Shown piece by piece: positions 9,357-17,829 of a DNA stretch of 64,000 nucleotides (the stretch's first letter is position 1; every line of letters begins with the position of its first letter). The notes beneath the pieces are model-generated. The model was not told the DNA's origin. It ran no database searches and was given only the letters and a program-made list of their open reading frames with translations. The translations under genes were made by a program, and so were the position numbers. Source of the stretch: Polyangium jinanense (GTDB lineage: Bacteria > Myxococcota > Polyangia > Polyangiales > Polyangiaceae); the NCBI RefSeq assembly GCF_028435365.1, contig NZ_JAGTJJ010000004.1:372001-436000 (forward strand). Reading direction: 5' to 3'.

Positions 9357-10538
9357 ATGATCCCGAGGCCCCTCGCCCGCGCCTTCCGGCTGCCTTCGCT
9401 CCTCCTTTGCACCGCGATGCTCTGGGCCTGCGATCGCACCCCCGAGCTCGCGCGGCAGCACCTCGCGCAAGGCGACGTCGCCCTCGAAGCCGGCCGTTAC
9501 CCGCAGGCCCTCGCGGCGTACGGCCACGCGCGCGAGCTCGCGCCCACGGACCCGGACGTGCAACGCGCCCTCATGCGCGCGCGCGTCCACCTCATCGCCG
9601 AGAGCGCCGCGCGTATCGCCCCCGAGGCCATCGACGACGCTCGTTATGAGGCCCAACTCTTGCTCGACACGGACAAACCACGCGCGGCCGTGTATCTGAC
9701 CGCGCTCGGTAACATCCTGGCTCGACAGGGCGACGCCGAGGGGGCCAAGGCGAAGTTTATCGAGGCGCTCGCGATCGATCCGGCCTCGCCGCTCGCGCAT
9801 ACCGCGCTCGGGCTCGTTTTGATGAGCCGCAAAGAAGACGCGGCGCGCGCGAAATCGGAATTTCAGCTCGCGCTGAAGGTGAAGCCTGCCGATGCCGGAG
9901 CGCTCGTGGGGCTCGGGCAGATCGAGCTTGCCGAGGGGGACATCGCGGGCGCGGCCGAGCACCTCGAAGCGGCGCTCCGAATCGCGGAGAGCTTCGACGC
10001 GCGTTTGGCCCTCGGGCGCGCGCGGGCGAAGCAGCAGAAGAACGTCGACGCGATCTTGCATTTCCAGCGCGCGGCGGAGCTCGATCCGAAAAGCGCCGAC
10101 GCCATGGGTTCGCTCGGCCAGGCGCTGCTCGGCGCGGGCAAACTCGAGGACGCGGAGCGCGCGCTCCGGGCCGCGATGCAGATGCGCCCCGTTCCGGAGA
10201 CGGGAAATGCGCTCGGCTTTGCGCTCGTGCGGCAAAAAAAGGCCGCGGCCGCGCTCGACGTCTTCCGCGGCGTGCTCGCGAGCGACGCGACCTCGGCGCC
10301 CGCGCTCCTCGGGGCCGGCATCGCGAGCGAGGATCTCGGGGAAAAGGAGCAAGCGCTCGGCTCTTACCAAAAACTGCTCGCGCTCACACCGAGCGGCCCC
10401 GACGGGCGTTTGGTCGCGGATCTGCAACGACAAGCGCAAAGCCGCGTCACGGCGCTCTCGGCGGCGCCGGCCGCGTCCGCGTCGGCCTCGGCGGGCCCGG
10501 CTCCTGCGCCGCGCCCGAACGAAAAGCGAAGCCCTTGA
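9357..10538 (+). CDS. TPR-repeat lipoprotein
   Basis: This 393-residue protein has a lipoprotein-type signal (LLLCTAMLWAC) and then about nine tetratricopeptide-like helical repeats, with typical A-x-x-x-L-x-L-x-P spacing such as YGHARELAPTDPDV and FQRAAELDPKSADAM. The end is an Ala/Ser/Pro-rich tail. TPR lipoproteins serve as periplasmic or outer-membrane scaffolds; no partner can be named from the sequence. The annotated start follows a gap of 58 bases after the previous gene. Confidence 0.85.
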   Translation: MIPRPLARAFRLPSLLLCTAMLWACDRTPELARQHLAQGDVALEAGRYPQALAAYGHARELAPTDPDVQRALMRARVHLIAESAARIAPEAIDDARYEAQLLLDTDKPRAAVYLTALGNILARQGDAEGAKAKFIEALAIDPASPLAHTALGLVLMSRKEDAARAKSEFQLALKVKPADAGALVGLGQIELAEGDIAGAAEHLEAALRIAESFDARLALGRARAKQQKNVDAILHFQRAAELDPKSADAMGSLGQALLGAGKLEDAERALRAAMQMRPVPETGNALGFALVRQKKAAAALDVFRGVLASDATSAPALLGAGIASEDLGEKEQALGSYQKLLALTPSGPDGRLVADLQRQAQSRVTALSAAPAASASASAGPAPAPRPNEKRSP

Positions 10539-10659
10539 CCGCCGACAAACGGTTGACGCGACAACCCGGAACGCGCCGAGGTTTGTCGTTTCGGATTCCT
10601 CCGCTCCGCGTGAGCTGCTAGCGTTCGTCGCTGCGCCGAACGGCGCGAGGGAGGTCTCC

Positions 10660-11010
10660 GTGATCAAGGGCGTTCACGCGATGTTTTACAGCAGCGAGGC
10701 CGAGGCGATGCGCGCGTTCCTTCGCGACAAGCTCGGCCTCCCGCATACCGACGTCGGCGAAGGCTGGCTCATCTTCGACCTCCCGGAGGCGGACATCGGC
10801 TGCCACCCGACCGAGGGCCGCCCGCCCACGGGCACGCACAACGTCTCGTTTTATTGCGACGACATCCACGCAACGGTGGCCGAGCTGCGCGGCCGCGGCG
10901 TGGAGTTCAAGGACGAAATCACGGATCGTGGGTATGGCTTCGTGATTCACTTCGTCATGCCGGGCGGCGTGGAGGTCGAGCTCTACCAGCCCCGGTACCA
11001 GAAGCGTTAG
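10660..11010 (+). CDS. VOC (glyoxalase/bleomycin-resistance fold) protein
   Basis: This 116-residue protein has the paired beta-alpha-beta-beta-beta pattern of the vicinal oxygen chelate superfamily: an N-terminal HAMFYSSEAEAMRAFL, GWLIFDLPEADIGCHP, then HNVSFYCDDIHATVAEL and a C-terminal VMPGGVEVELYQP that supplies the usual metal-ligand Glu. GTG 10660 is the start because GGGAGG lies 5 bases upstream. The superfamily covers glyoxalases, ring-cleaving dioxygenases and antibiotic-binding proteins, so the substrate is open. It is about 50 bases upstream of the deiodinase-like gene and may be cotranscribed with it. Confidence 0.85.
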   Translation: MIKGVHAMFYSSEAEAMRAFLRDKLGLPHTDVGEGWLIFDLPEADIGCHPTEGRPPTGTHNVSFYCDDIHATVAELRGRGVEFKDEITDRGYGFVIHFVMPGGVEVELYQPRYQKR

Positions 11011-11057
11011 TTCGTGACCCTTCCAACCTCTTCGCGGACATGGTAAACGAAGAGGCC

Positions 11058-11738
11058 ATGACGCGGACGAAGAAGGCTCTGGTCGCGGTGGCCGCGCTCC
11101 TCGTGGCGGGGGGCGCGGCATTCGTGGGGTGGATGGGCCCGCGCAACGTGATCGGCATGTTGCGGTACGATCAGCGGGAGGAAGGGCGGCTCAAGGTCGG
11201 CGACGCGGCGCCGGACGTGGAGCTCGTCGCGCTCGCGGAGGGGCGGCGGGAGAAGCTCGCGGCGTACATCGGGGAAAAGCCGCTCGTTTTGATCTTTGGC
11301 AGCTTCACATGACCGCCGTTCCGGCGCTCGGTCGAGCGTCTGAAGGCGATGTCCGGGCGTTATGGCAAGAGCGCCCGTTTCCTCACCATTTACATCAAGG
11401 AGGCCCACCCGACCGATGAATGGCAGATGGATGTGAACGAGCAGCACAACGTCTGCTACCCGCAGCCGCGGAGCACGGAGGCGCGCGTCGCCATCGCCGC
11501 CGATTTCGTGAAGCGATTCCAGTACGACATCCCGCTCCTCGTGGATCCGATCGAGAACCCCGCGAACGCGGCGTATGCGGCCTGGCCGGAGCGGCTTTAC
11601 GTGATCGACGAGAAGGGGCAGGTCGTTTACAAGGGCGGCATGGGCCCGTTCGGGTTCCACCCGGAAGAGGTGGAGGCCTGGCTCGCGCAAAGGTTTCCGG
11701 GGGACGCACAGGGCTCGTCCGCTCCGGTCTTGCAGTAG
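11058..11738 (+). CDS. Iodothyronine-deiodinase-like selenoprotein (TGA 11310-11312 read as Sec)
   Basis: Read through the in-frame TGA at 11310-11312, the frame is continuous for 226 residues with Sec at position 85. The segment FGSFT-Sec-PPFR matches the deiodinase active site, where Sec sits between Thr and Pro-Pro-Phe. Other family marks follow in the same frame: FLTIYIKEAHPTDEW, ERLYVIDEKG, VVYKGGMGPFGF and EVEAWL. An N-terminal hydrophobic segment (residues 6-25) predicts a membrane anchor, as in animal deiodinases. The family has a thioredoxin fold and reduces substrates through Sec; the bacterial substrate is unknown. ATG 11058 is chosen; ATG 11040 is possible. The 3' end overlaps the opposing response regulator by 112 bases. 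Confidence 0.88.
11310..11338 (+). promoter_or_regulatory. Putative bacterial SECIS element after the Sec codon
   Basis: The UGA codon is followed by a hairpin with stem CGCTC (11325-11329), loop GGTC (11330-11333) and stem GAGCG (11334-11338). The loop begins 17 bases after the UGA. A GGUC apical loop at this distance is what SelB recognises in the Escherichia coli fdhF SECIS, as I recall it. Function is inferred from position and loop sequence. Confidence 0.7.
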
Positions 11739-12091
11739 CACCCCACCTTCGAGAGCAATGTGGAGAGGTCGACCGGCTTCTCCAAAAGGCAGGCGGCGCC
11801 GAGGGACTCCGCACTCCGGGCGCCCCTGCCAGCCCCCGTGACGATGATGACCGGAATGCCGGCGAGCCCGGGATCGCGCACCTGCTCGGCCCGGAACGCC
11901 CAGCCGTCCATCACCGGCATCATGAGATCGAGGAGGATCACGCACGGCGCTGCCTCGCAATGCAGGCGGCTCAACGCCTCGTTGCCGTTTGCGGCCGTCG
12001 AGACCTGATAACCGGCGCTCTCCAGGACGAAACGCGTCGTCTCGAGGATATCGGGGTCGTCGTCGACGACGAGGACGTTGCTGGTGCTCAA
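11627..12091 (-). CDS. Single-domain response regulator
   Basis: This 154-residue protein consists of a receiver domain with the acidic pocket VVDDD (residues 8-12), phosphoacceptor Asp55 in VILLDLMMP, a Thr in VIIVTG and Lys105 in LLEKPVD. No output domain follows, only a short Cys-containing tail, so it probably signals by protein-protein contact. TTG 12091 is preferred: AGGAGG lies 9 bases upstream and the TTG overlaps the kinase stop as TTGA, implying translational coupling. An ATG at 12115 would give 8 more residues. The 3' end overlaps the convergent selenoprotein gene. Confidence 0.88.
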   Translation of the reverse strand: MSTSNVLVVDDDPDILETTRFVLESAGYQVSTAANGNEALSRLHCEAAPCVILLDLMMPVMDGWAFRAEQVRDPGLAGIPVIIVTGAGRGARSAESLGAACLLEKPVDLSTLLSKVGCYCKTGADEPCASPGNLCASQASTSSGWNPNGPMPPL

Positions 12092-13368
12092 GGTAAGGGT
12101 CCTCCTACGTTGCAAGGGAGCTCCACGGTGAAGGTCGACCCGCTGCCGAGCAGGCTATCGGCCCGGACGGTGCCTCCCAGCGCCTCGACGATACTGCGGA
12201 CGATGTAGAGCCCGAGCCCCAGCCCGCCGTATGCCTGCGCGGACACGGCGCGCTCGAAGCGCTCGAAAATGCGCGGGAGGCACTCGGGAGGAATCCCGAT
12301 TCCGTGGTCGGTGACGACGATCCGGCCGGTCCCGATCGGCGCCTCCTCGACGGAGATCTCGATGGGCTTGCCCGCGCCGAACTTCAGCGCGTTGGAGAGG
12401 ATGTTCGTCACGACCTGCTCGAGCTTGCTCCGATCCCAGAGGCCCATGACAGGCTGCTCCGAGTGAAACGACAGGGGGGAGCGGACGCGGGCAGATTCGA
12501 CCTCGAAGCGCTGCACCACCTCACGGACCAAGGCCACGAGATCGAGCCGCTCGAACTGGAACGAGAGGCGCCCCGCCTGGATCCGCGAGACCTCGAGGAG
12601 CTCCTCGATGAGCCGGGTCAGCCTCGTGATCTGCCGCTCCGCCAGGCCGAAGGCGCGGAGCGTGGCCTCGGGCGTGGGCGACACGACGCCTCGGGTCAAC
12701 GCCTGCACCATGAGCTGGAGCGAGGCAATGGGCGTGCGGAGCTCGTGCGATGCAATGGAGAGGAACTCGTCCCGCAGCCGGACGGCCTCTTGAAGTTGAC
12801 GCTCGCTGGCCTGCAGCCCCTCGATTCTCGCGCGGGCTTCTCGGGCGAGCCGAGCGTCGAAGTCGCACAAGACCCGGAGGTCTGCCTCGACCACGTCACG
12901 GAACTGCAAGAGGAGGCGCTCGTAGAGCTCGCTGTAAGCGTTTTCCTTGGTATCCAGGACGCAGATCGTGCCGAAGACCTCCCCGCTCGGCCAGGTGATG
13001 GGAAAACCGAGATACGAGACCATTCCCAGCTTGATGTCGGGATTGCACTTCCATTTCTCGTCGACCAGGGCGTTGGGAACGAGCAGCCGCTCTTTTGTCG
13101 ACATCACGGTCTCGCAGTAGAGCCCGGTGTCGAGCGCCGCCTTCTCGCCATGTTCGTAGGGATTTCCCTTGGATTCGCTGGCGACGAGGACGCCGATCTC
13201 CGGCGGCTCGACCTTCATGATCAGGGAGGCAGGGACCCGTACGATGTCGGCGACGAGATTGACGACCCCTTGCCACTTTTGAATGAGCTCGGACGGTATT
13301 CGGGTATCGCCGAAGCAGGCAGGCGAGCGCATGGGGTCATCGGGCGGCTCGATGGAACTTTTCACCAA
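12088..13368 (-). CDS. GAF-domain sensor histidine kinase
   Basis: This soluble 426-residue kinase has an N-terminal GAF domain (about residues 28-165; LVASESKGNPYEHGE, GMVSYLGFPI, FGTICVLDT), a coiled linker, a HisKA domain with phosphoacceptor His208 in SIASHELRTP, and a HATPase domain with an N box (NILSNALKFG), G boxes (DHGIGIP, GGLGLGLYI) and a final GSGSTFTVELP. There are no membrane segments, so it senses a cytoplasmic signal. It overlaps the following receiver-only regulator by 4 bases, making a two-component pair. The upstream M14 peptidase ends 65 bases away on the same strand. Confidence 0.93.
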   Translation of the reverse strand: MVKSSIEPPDDPMRSPACFGDTRIPSELIQKWQGVVNLVADIVRVPASLIMKVEPPEIGVLVASESKGNPYEHGEKAALDTGLYCETVMSTKERLLVPNALVDEKWKCNPDIKLGMVSYLGFPITWPSGEVFGTICVLDTKENAYSELYERLLLQFRDVVEADLRVLCDFDARLAREARARIEGLQASERQLQEAVRLRDEFLSIASHELRTPIASLQLMVQALTRGVVSPTPEATLRAFGLAERQITRLTRLIEELLEVSRIQAGRLSFQFERLDLVALVREVVQRFEVESARVRSPLSFHSEQPVMGLWDRSKLEQVVTNILSNALKFGAGKPIEISVEEAPIGTGRIVVTDHGIGIPPECLPRIFERFERAVSAQAYGGLGLGLYIVRSIVEALGGTVRADSLLGSGSTFTVELPCNVGGPLP

Positions 13369-13433
13369 CCCTTCTCCTGAACCAGGTGGCTCATGTCTGC
13401 TTCGGAGAGGCGGTTGTCAACCCGCGCGAGCGC

Positions 13434-14933
13434 TCAGCGGACGCGCAGCGCCGGGTGCTCGTCGCCGACGGCGGGCACCGGCAAAATCCCGTTTTCGACC
13501 GCGCCATCGTCACTTTCGGGCTCGCAAAGATACACCGCGATGGCGCCGAGCGGCTGGTGCGTATCGACCCGCGACCATCCCGCGGGCACGGTTCGTCGAT
13601 CCTCCTGCCACTCCACCGCGACCTCACCGACGGCCGCAGCCTCCAGGATCCCGCGCCCTCCCTCCGTGCCGAGCGAGGTGACACGCGCGACCTCGACGTC
13701 GTGCGCGCCCTCGGCCGCCTCGACGCGCAATCCGTGGCGGCGCAGGTGCTCGGCGAGCGCGGGCGGGACGAGGTAAGCGCGGGGTCGATCGACGACGACC
13801 GTGCCCACGAATCGCCCCAGATAAGGGATCTTCACGGAGACGGGCGCGCCGTCGAGCGTGCGAGGCGAACGCGTGAGGACCAAGGCCGGCGCTTCCATGC
13901 GATCGAGGCGATACCGCACGGCGACCTTCTCCGGCGGCGCGGCGCTCGAGGCAATGACCTGGCGAATGTCGTCAGCATGCTTGGCGGCCCAGGAGAGCGT
14001 CTCGATCTGCCACGCGGTCGCGGTACGGACACGCTCCTCGAACGGCAGGTAGCTATAACATTCGAGCAGCAGATCGAGCCGGTTCGTGAGGCCGCGGTAA
14101 TTCGAGCCGAACCGCGGGTGGTGCGGGTACGTCATCCAGCCGAGGCCCACGGCCGATGCCGCGTCGACCTCACCGCCTGCGTCGAGCACGCGCTCGTCCT
14201 CGACGAAATTGCCATACCAGCCGCTCTCGAACCCGCGCGCGCGCACGGCGGCGATGACCTCCGGGACGAGCCGCTGGCGCATGAAATCGATCGGCTCGCG
14301 CCGGCCCGATTCGACGGTGTGGGGCACGTCGACGGTCATGTGGAAGCGGTGCACCGAGCCGTTCGTCGCGTGGTTGTCGATCGTGAGGTCGGGCGCCCAC
14401 GGAATGCAGACGTTATTTTGCAAGGCCCGCATCTCGGACGCGGCCTGGCGCATGTAATCGCGGTTCAGGTTGATGCCCTGGCTCTGCGTGCGGGTCCCGA
14501 CCACGGGGCCGAGTTGGCCGGTGAGCTTTTTCAGATCGAGCCGTCGATTGGCGGGATCGAGCGCGTCGTTGCCGTCCGGGTTGAAGAGCGGGACGACGAG
14601 CAGCGTGATTGTGTCGAGCCAATCGGGGTGGCGGCCGTCGAGCAGGTCGCGCACGAGCGCGAGGCTCGCCTCCTTGCCCTCGACCTCGCCGGGATGGATG
14701 CCGTCGAGCATGAGAACGACGGGGCGCTCGCTGCGCCGGGCCTCCTCGGGCGTGCGGACGTGGTCCTTCGAGAGGATCAAGAGGGGCATCTCGCGGCCGC
14801 CGGGCGAGGTGCCGAACGTCGTGACGTGGAGGCGCGGGTCGTTCCGCGCTTCGAGCGCGCGCACGAAGCGCATCACGTCGGCGTGGAGGGAGGTCTCGCG
14901 GAAGGAGGTGGACTCGGCGCGGGTGAGCAGCAT
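13434..14933 (-). CDS. M14-family zinc carboxypeptidase
   Basis: This 499-residue protein belongs to the M14 metallocarboxypeptidase family. The zinc motif HPGE lies in LDGIHPGEVEGKE near residue 80. An Asn-Arg substrate pocket follows in NLNRDY, the third ligand His in LTIDNHATNG, and a candidate catalytic Glu in LLLECYSYLPFEERV. There is no signal peptide. The C-terminal 150 residues, beyond the catalytic domain, form a beta-rich extension. It probably removes C-terminal residues from peptides or processes cell-wall peptides; specificity cannot be read. ATG 14933 begins the frame. Confidence 0.85.
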   Translation of the reverse strand: MLLTRAESTSFRETSLHADVMRFVRALEARNDPRLHVTTFGTSPGGREMPLLILSKDHVRTPEEARRSERPVVLMLDGIHPGEVEGKEASLALVRDLLDGRHPDWLDTITLLVVPLFNPDGNDALDPANRRLDLKKLTGQLGPVVGTRTQSQGINLNRDYMRQAASEMRALQNNVCIPWAPDLTIDNHATNGSVHRFHMTVDVPHTVESGRREPIDFMRQRLVPEVIAAVRARGFESGWYGNFVEDERVLDAGGEVDAASAVGLGWMTYPHHPRFGSNYRGLTNRLDLLLECYSYLPFEERVRTATAWQIETLSWAAKHADDIRQVIASSAAPPEKVAVRYRLDRMEAPALVLTRSPRTLDGAPVSVKIPYLGRFVGTVVVDRPRAYLVPPALAEHLRRHGLRVEAAEGAHDVEVARVTSLGTEGGRGILEAAAVGEVAVEWQEDRRTVPAGWSRVDTHQPLGAIAVYLCEPESDDGAVENGILPVPAVGDEHPALRVR

Positions 14934-14999
14934 GCGGCGTGAGGTAGCACAGAACGCCGGGCGCGTGGATGCGGCCCGTCGTTATGCCGCCGCGAGAAA

Positions 15000-15200
15000 C
15001 TAGAGCTCGGCGAGCTTTTTTCCGCCCGAAGCCTGCTCCTCGATCGGCGGAGGTGGAGGCGGGGGCGGGGGCGGCATCCCGGGGAACATGGCCGAGCCGA
15101 GCAAAAGGCCAATTCGGCCCATCGAACGAAACGAATGGAGCAGGCGACGGACGAAGCGCCGCCAGGCTCTCCTTCGAGGGCGTTCAGCCAAAGGCGACAT
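15000..15200 (-). CDS. Small basic protein with polyproline run
   Basis: This 66-residue ORF has a strongly basic N-terminus (AERPRRRAWRRFVRRLLHS), a short hydrophobic stretch (RIGLLLGSAMFPGM), ten prolines in a row and an acidic/basic tail. AAGGAG sits about 5 bases upstream of ATG 15200, supporting translation. It lies 49 bases downstream of another small gene on the same strand. No family is recognised; the composition suggests membrane-surface association. Confidence 0.5.
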   Translation of the reverse strand: MSPLAERPRRRAWRRFVRRLLHSFRSMGRIGLLLGSAMFPGMPPPPPPPPPPIEEQASGGKKLAEL

Positions 15201-15249
15201 CGCTTTCTCCTTGCTGTGGAATTGAAGGCCGCGGAAAAGGCCGTCGAAT

Positions 15250-15576
15250 TCAGCAAAGGAGAGCGCAATGAAGGAGCCAGCGATCCGCGGGGACGAACGG
15301 GACGCTCGGATCGGCCGGGAGAGGCGCCGTGGCCCGGACGAACGAGGCCGCCTTCGCGGGCCGGGTCTCGATCCCAGCGCGCGGCGCCTCGGCGTTTTCC
15401 GGCGCGACCTCGTGCGCCGCCGCGGCGACCTGCAGCGCGGTCGCGGCATACGCGACGAAGACCACCGTGTCCGGAACGACCTGCGCATGACGCGCCGGTG
15501 CGGCCGGCAGCATCAGCATGAGGCAGGCGAAAAGCACGCGGAGCGCGCGCACGATTCGCCAGGGGTGCCGATGCAT
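15250..15576 (-). CDS. Small secreted or membrane protein, unknown
   Basis: This 108-residue protein starts with basic residues followed by a hydrophobic segment (LRVLFACLMLMLPAAPARHA) that looks like a signal peptide or anchor. The remainder is Ala/Val/Pro-rich, with a second weakly hydrophobic stretch VVFVAYAATALQVAAAA. ATG 15576 is the start that places the signal at the N-terminus. It is divergent from the PhyH gene and followed by a small polyproline gene. I cannot assign a function. Confidence 0.5.
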   Translation of the reverse strand: MHRHPWRIVRALRVLFACLMLMLPAAPARHAQVVPDTVVFVAYAATALQVAAAAHEVAPENAEAPRAGIETRPAKAASFVRATAPLPADPSVPFVPADRWLLHCALLC

Positions 15577-15702
15577 GGGGGCATCGTAAGCCTCGATTCG
15601 CCCCCACGCAACACTTGCCGCGCACGACGGCTCGGCATGCCGCAAGAACCTCTCCGCCACGCCATGGACAGCCGGGTCTGGGAGGACTACGAGAATCGAA
15701 CC

Positions 15703-16563
15703 ATGCCCCGGCCCATCGCCCTGTCCGAGCGCCGCGACGCCTTCCAGCGCGACGGTTTCCTCGTCCTGTCCGGATTCGTCTCGGTCGAAGCGTGCCTCGC
15801 GCTGAAGCGCCGCGCCGAGGAGCTCGTCGCCGCCTTCGACCCGGAGGCGCACCGCTCGATCTTCACCACGCACGAGCAGACGCGCACCTCCGACGACTAT
15901 TTCCTCGAATCAGGCGACAAGATCCGTTTCTTCCTCGAGGAGGGCGCGATCGGGCCGGATGGCCGCCTGCGCGTGCCCAAGGAGCGCGCGCTCAACAAGA
16001 TCGGCCACGCGATGCACGACCTCGATCCGGTCTTCGATCGATTCTCGCGCACGCCCGAGCTCGCGGCGCTGGCGACCGAGCTCGGCCTGTCCCGACCGGT
16101 CTTGCTTCAATCGATGTACATCTTCAAGCAGCCCCACATCGGCGGTGAGGTCGTTTGCCACCAGGACGCCACGTTCCTCTACACGGAGCCCGTGACCGTG
16201 ACGGGCCTGTGGTTCGCGCTGGAGGACGCCACGATCGAGAATGGTTGCTTGTGGGCGGTGCCCGGCGGCCATCGGCAGGGGCTCAAGAAGCGTTTTTTGC
16301 GGGACGGGCGCGGGGGCACGCGCTTCGAGGTGCTGGACGAGGCGCCCCTCGTCGAGGACGGCGCCATTCCCCTCGAGGTCCCGGCCGGGACGCTGGTCGT
16401 GCTGCATGGGCTCTTGCCGCATCGAAGCGCGGAAAACCGCTCGGATCGCTCGAGGCATGCCTATACGATGCACGTCGTCGAGGCGGACGCGTATTACCCC
16501 GCGGACAACTGGCTCCAGCGGCCGGACCTGCCTTTGCGCGGGTTTCAGCCCCCGAGCGCCTGA
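15703..16563 (+). CDS. Phytanoyl-CoA dioxygenase (PhyH) family protein
   Basis: This 286-residue protein has the PhyH double-stranded beta-helix. The N-terminus FQRDGFLVLSGFV is the typical opening. The iron ligands are His and Asp of VCHQDATFLY and the distal His in VVLHGLLPHRS. The 2-oxoglutarate-binding Arg is probably in the following RSDRSRHAYTMH. Such enzymes hydroxylate lipids or secondary-metabolite intermediates with Fe(II), 2-oxoglutarate and oxygen. ATG 15703 is chosen; ATG 15664 would add 13 residues. The gene converges on the next one, overlapping by 19 bases. Confidence 0.88.
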   Translation: MPRPIALSERRDAFQRDGFLVLSGFVSVEACLALKRRAEELVAAFDPEAHRSIFTTHEQTRTSDDYFLESGDKIRFFLEEGAIGPDGRLRVPKERALNKIGHAMHDLDPVFDRFSRTPELAALATELGLSRPVLLQSMYIFKQPHIGGEVVCHQDATFLYTEPVTVTGLWFALEDATIENGCLWAVPGGHRQGLKKRFLRDGRGGTRFEVLDEAPLVEDGAIPLEVPAGTLVVLHGLLPHRSAENRSDRSRHAYTMHVVEADAYYPADNWLQRPDLPLRGFQPPSA

Positions 16564-17765
16564 TCGAGATCGGCGATGAGATCGTCCGGGTCTTCGAGGC
16601 CCACCGACAATCGAAAGACCCCCTCGCCCGCCGCGGCCCGATACGCGGCCTCCTGCGCCCCGGCGAGGCGAAACGACGTGCGAAGGATGTCGTCCGTCGG
16701 GATGTAGAAAAGCAGGCTCTTCGTTTTTCCGAGCGAAACGGCATACGAGATGACCCGCAGCCGTTCGGCGAACTGTTTCGCGAGCGCCGGGCTGCCGTCC
16801 TTCACCGTGAACGCGAGCAGACCCGACGCATTTTGCATCTGCCTCTCGGCGAGCGCGCGTTGCGGGTGGCTCGGCAAGCCCGGCCAGTGGACCGCGGCGA
16901 CCCGTGGATGCGCGGTGAGCCAGGTCGCCACGCGCCGAGCGTTCTCCTCGTGGATCCGCATACGCGCGGGAAGCGTCTCCAGCCCGCGCAAGACGAGCCA
17001 GGCCGCGAACGGGTGCAGCGCGGCGCCGTAATGGATCAACGCCTCCTTGCGCAACGCTGCCATCCGCTCCGCGCTCCGCCCAACGACCGCGCCGGCGATC
17101 GTATCGCCGTGGCCGCAGATGTACTTCGTCAGCGAATGCACCACGTAATCGGCGCCCAGCGCGAGGGGCCGAGTCGCGATGGGGGTCGCGATCGTCGAAT
17201 CGACCGACAGCTCGGCCCCGGCCGCATGCGCGACCTCCGCAATCGCTGCGATGTCCGAGAGCTTCAAAATGGGGTTCGCCGGCGTCTCGATGTGCACGAG
17301 GCGCGTCGCGCCGGGCCGGATCGCGGCTGCGACGCATTCGGGATCGGCCGTGTTCGTCGTCGTCACCTCGATCCCGAAGCGCGGGAGGGTCTCGTGCGCG
17401 AGTTCCGCGACGCCGGCATAACACACGTCGGACAGGACGAGATGCGCGCCCGCGCCAAGCCTTGCGAAGAAGAGCGCCGAGACCGCCCCCATTCCGCTCG
17501 CGAAGCAGACGGCTGCCGCGCCTTCTTCGAGCGCGGCGAGCCGCCCCTCTAGAAGCTCGATCGTGGGATTGCCCCAGCGCGTATAGAAATGCGGCGCAGC
17601 CTCCTGGAGATCGGCCGCGGAAAAACCGACGGCGTCCGGGGCCGTGTGGAAGCTCGTCGTGGTCGTGATGGGGGGCGAAATGGGAGCGCCCACGGCACGC
17701 GGGGCGCCCTCGGGCAAACCTGCATGGAGCGCGAGGGTGGCGGGACGATGCGGCGACGATTTCAT
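16545..17765 (-). CDS. Cys/Met-metabolism PLP-dependent enzyme (cystathionine/methionine gamma-lyase type)
   Basis: This 406-residue enzyme belongs to the gamma family of fold-type I PLP enzymes. It shows TRWGNPTIELLE (the usual YSRxxNPT region), AVCFASGMGAV for phosphate binding, HIETPANPIL, the Asp stacking region ELSVDSTIATP, and the PLP Lys in VHSLTKYICGHGD. The C-terminus ends with FRLSVGLEDPDDLIADLDQAL, a family hallmark. It could be cystathionine gamma-synthase, gamma-lyase, methionine gamma-lyase or O-acetylhomoserine sulfhydrylase; the residues do not decide. The SD AGGAGA lies 6 bases before ATG 17765. Confidence 0.9.
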   Translation of the reverse strand: MKSSPHRPATLALHAGLPEGAPRAVGAPISPPITTTTSFHTAPDAVGFSAADLQEAAPHFYTRWGNPTIELLEGRLAALEEGAAAVCFASGMGAVSALFFARLGAGAHLVLSDVCYAGVAELAHETLPRFGIEVTTTNTADPECVAAAIRPGATRLVHIETPANPILKLSDIAAIAEVAHAAGAELSVDSTIATPIATRPLALGADYVVHSLTKYICGHGDTIAGAVVGRSAERMAALRKEALIHYGAALHPFAAWLVLRGLETLPARMRIHEENARRVATWLTAHPRVAAVHWPGLPSHPQRALAERQMQNASGLLAFTVKDGSPALAKQFAERLRVISYAVSLGKTKSLLFYIPTDDILRTSFRLAGAQEAAYRAAAGEGVFRLSVGLEDPDDLIADLDQALGG

Positions 17766-17829
17766 GGTTCTCTCCTGGCATCCGTGACGAACGCGCTCTC
17801 GGGGAGCCCAGCCACCCCCGGCGGTGGCT

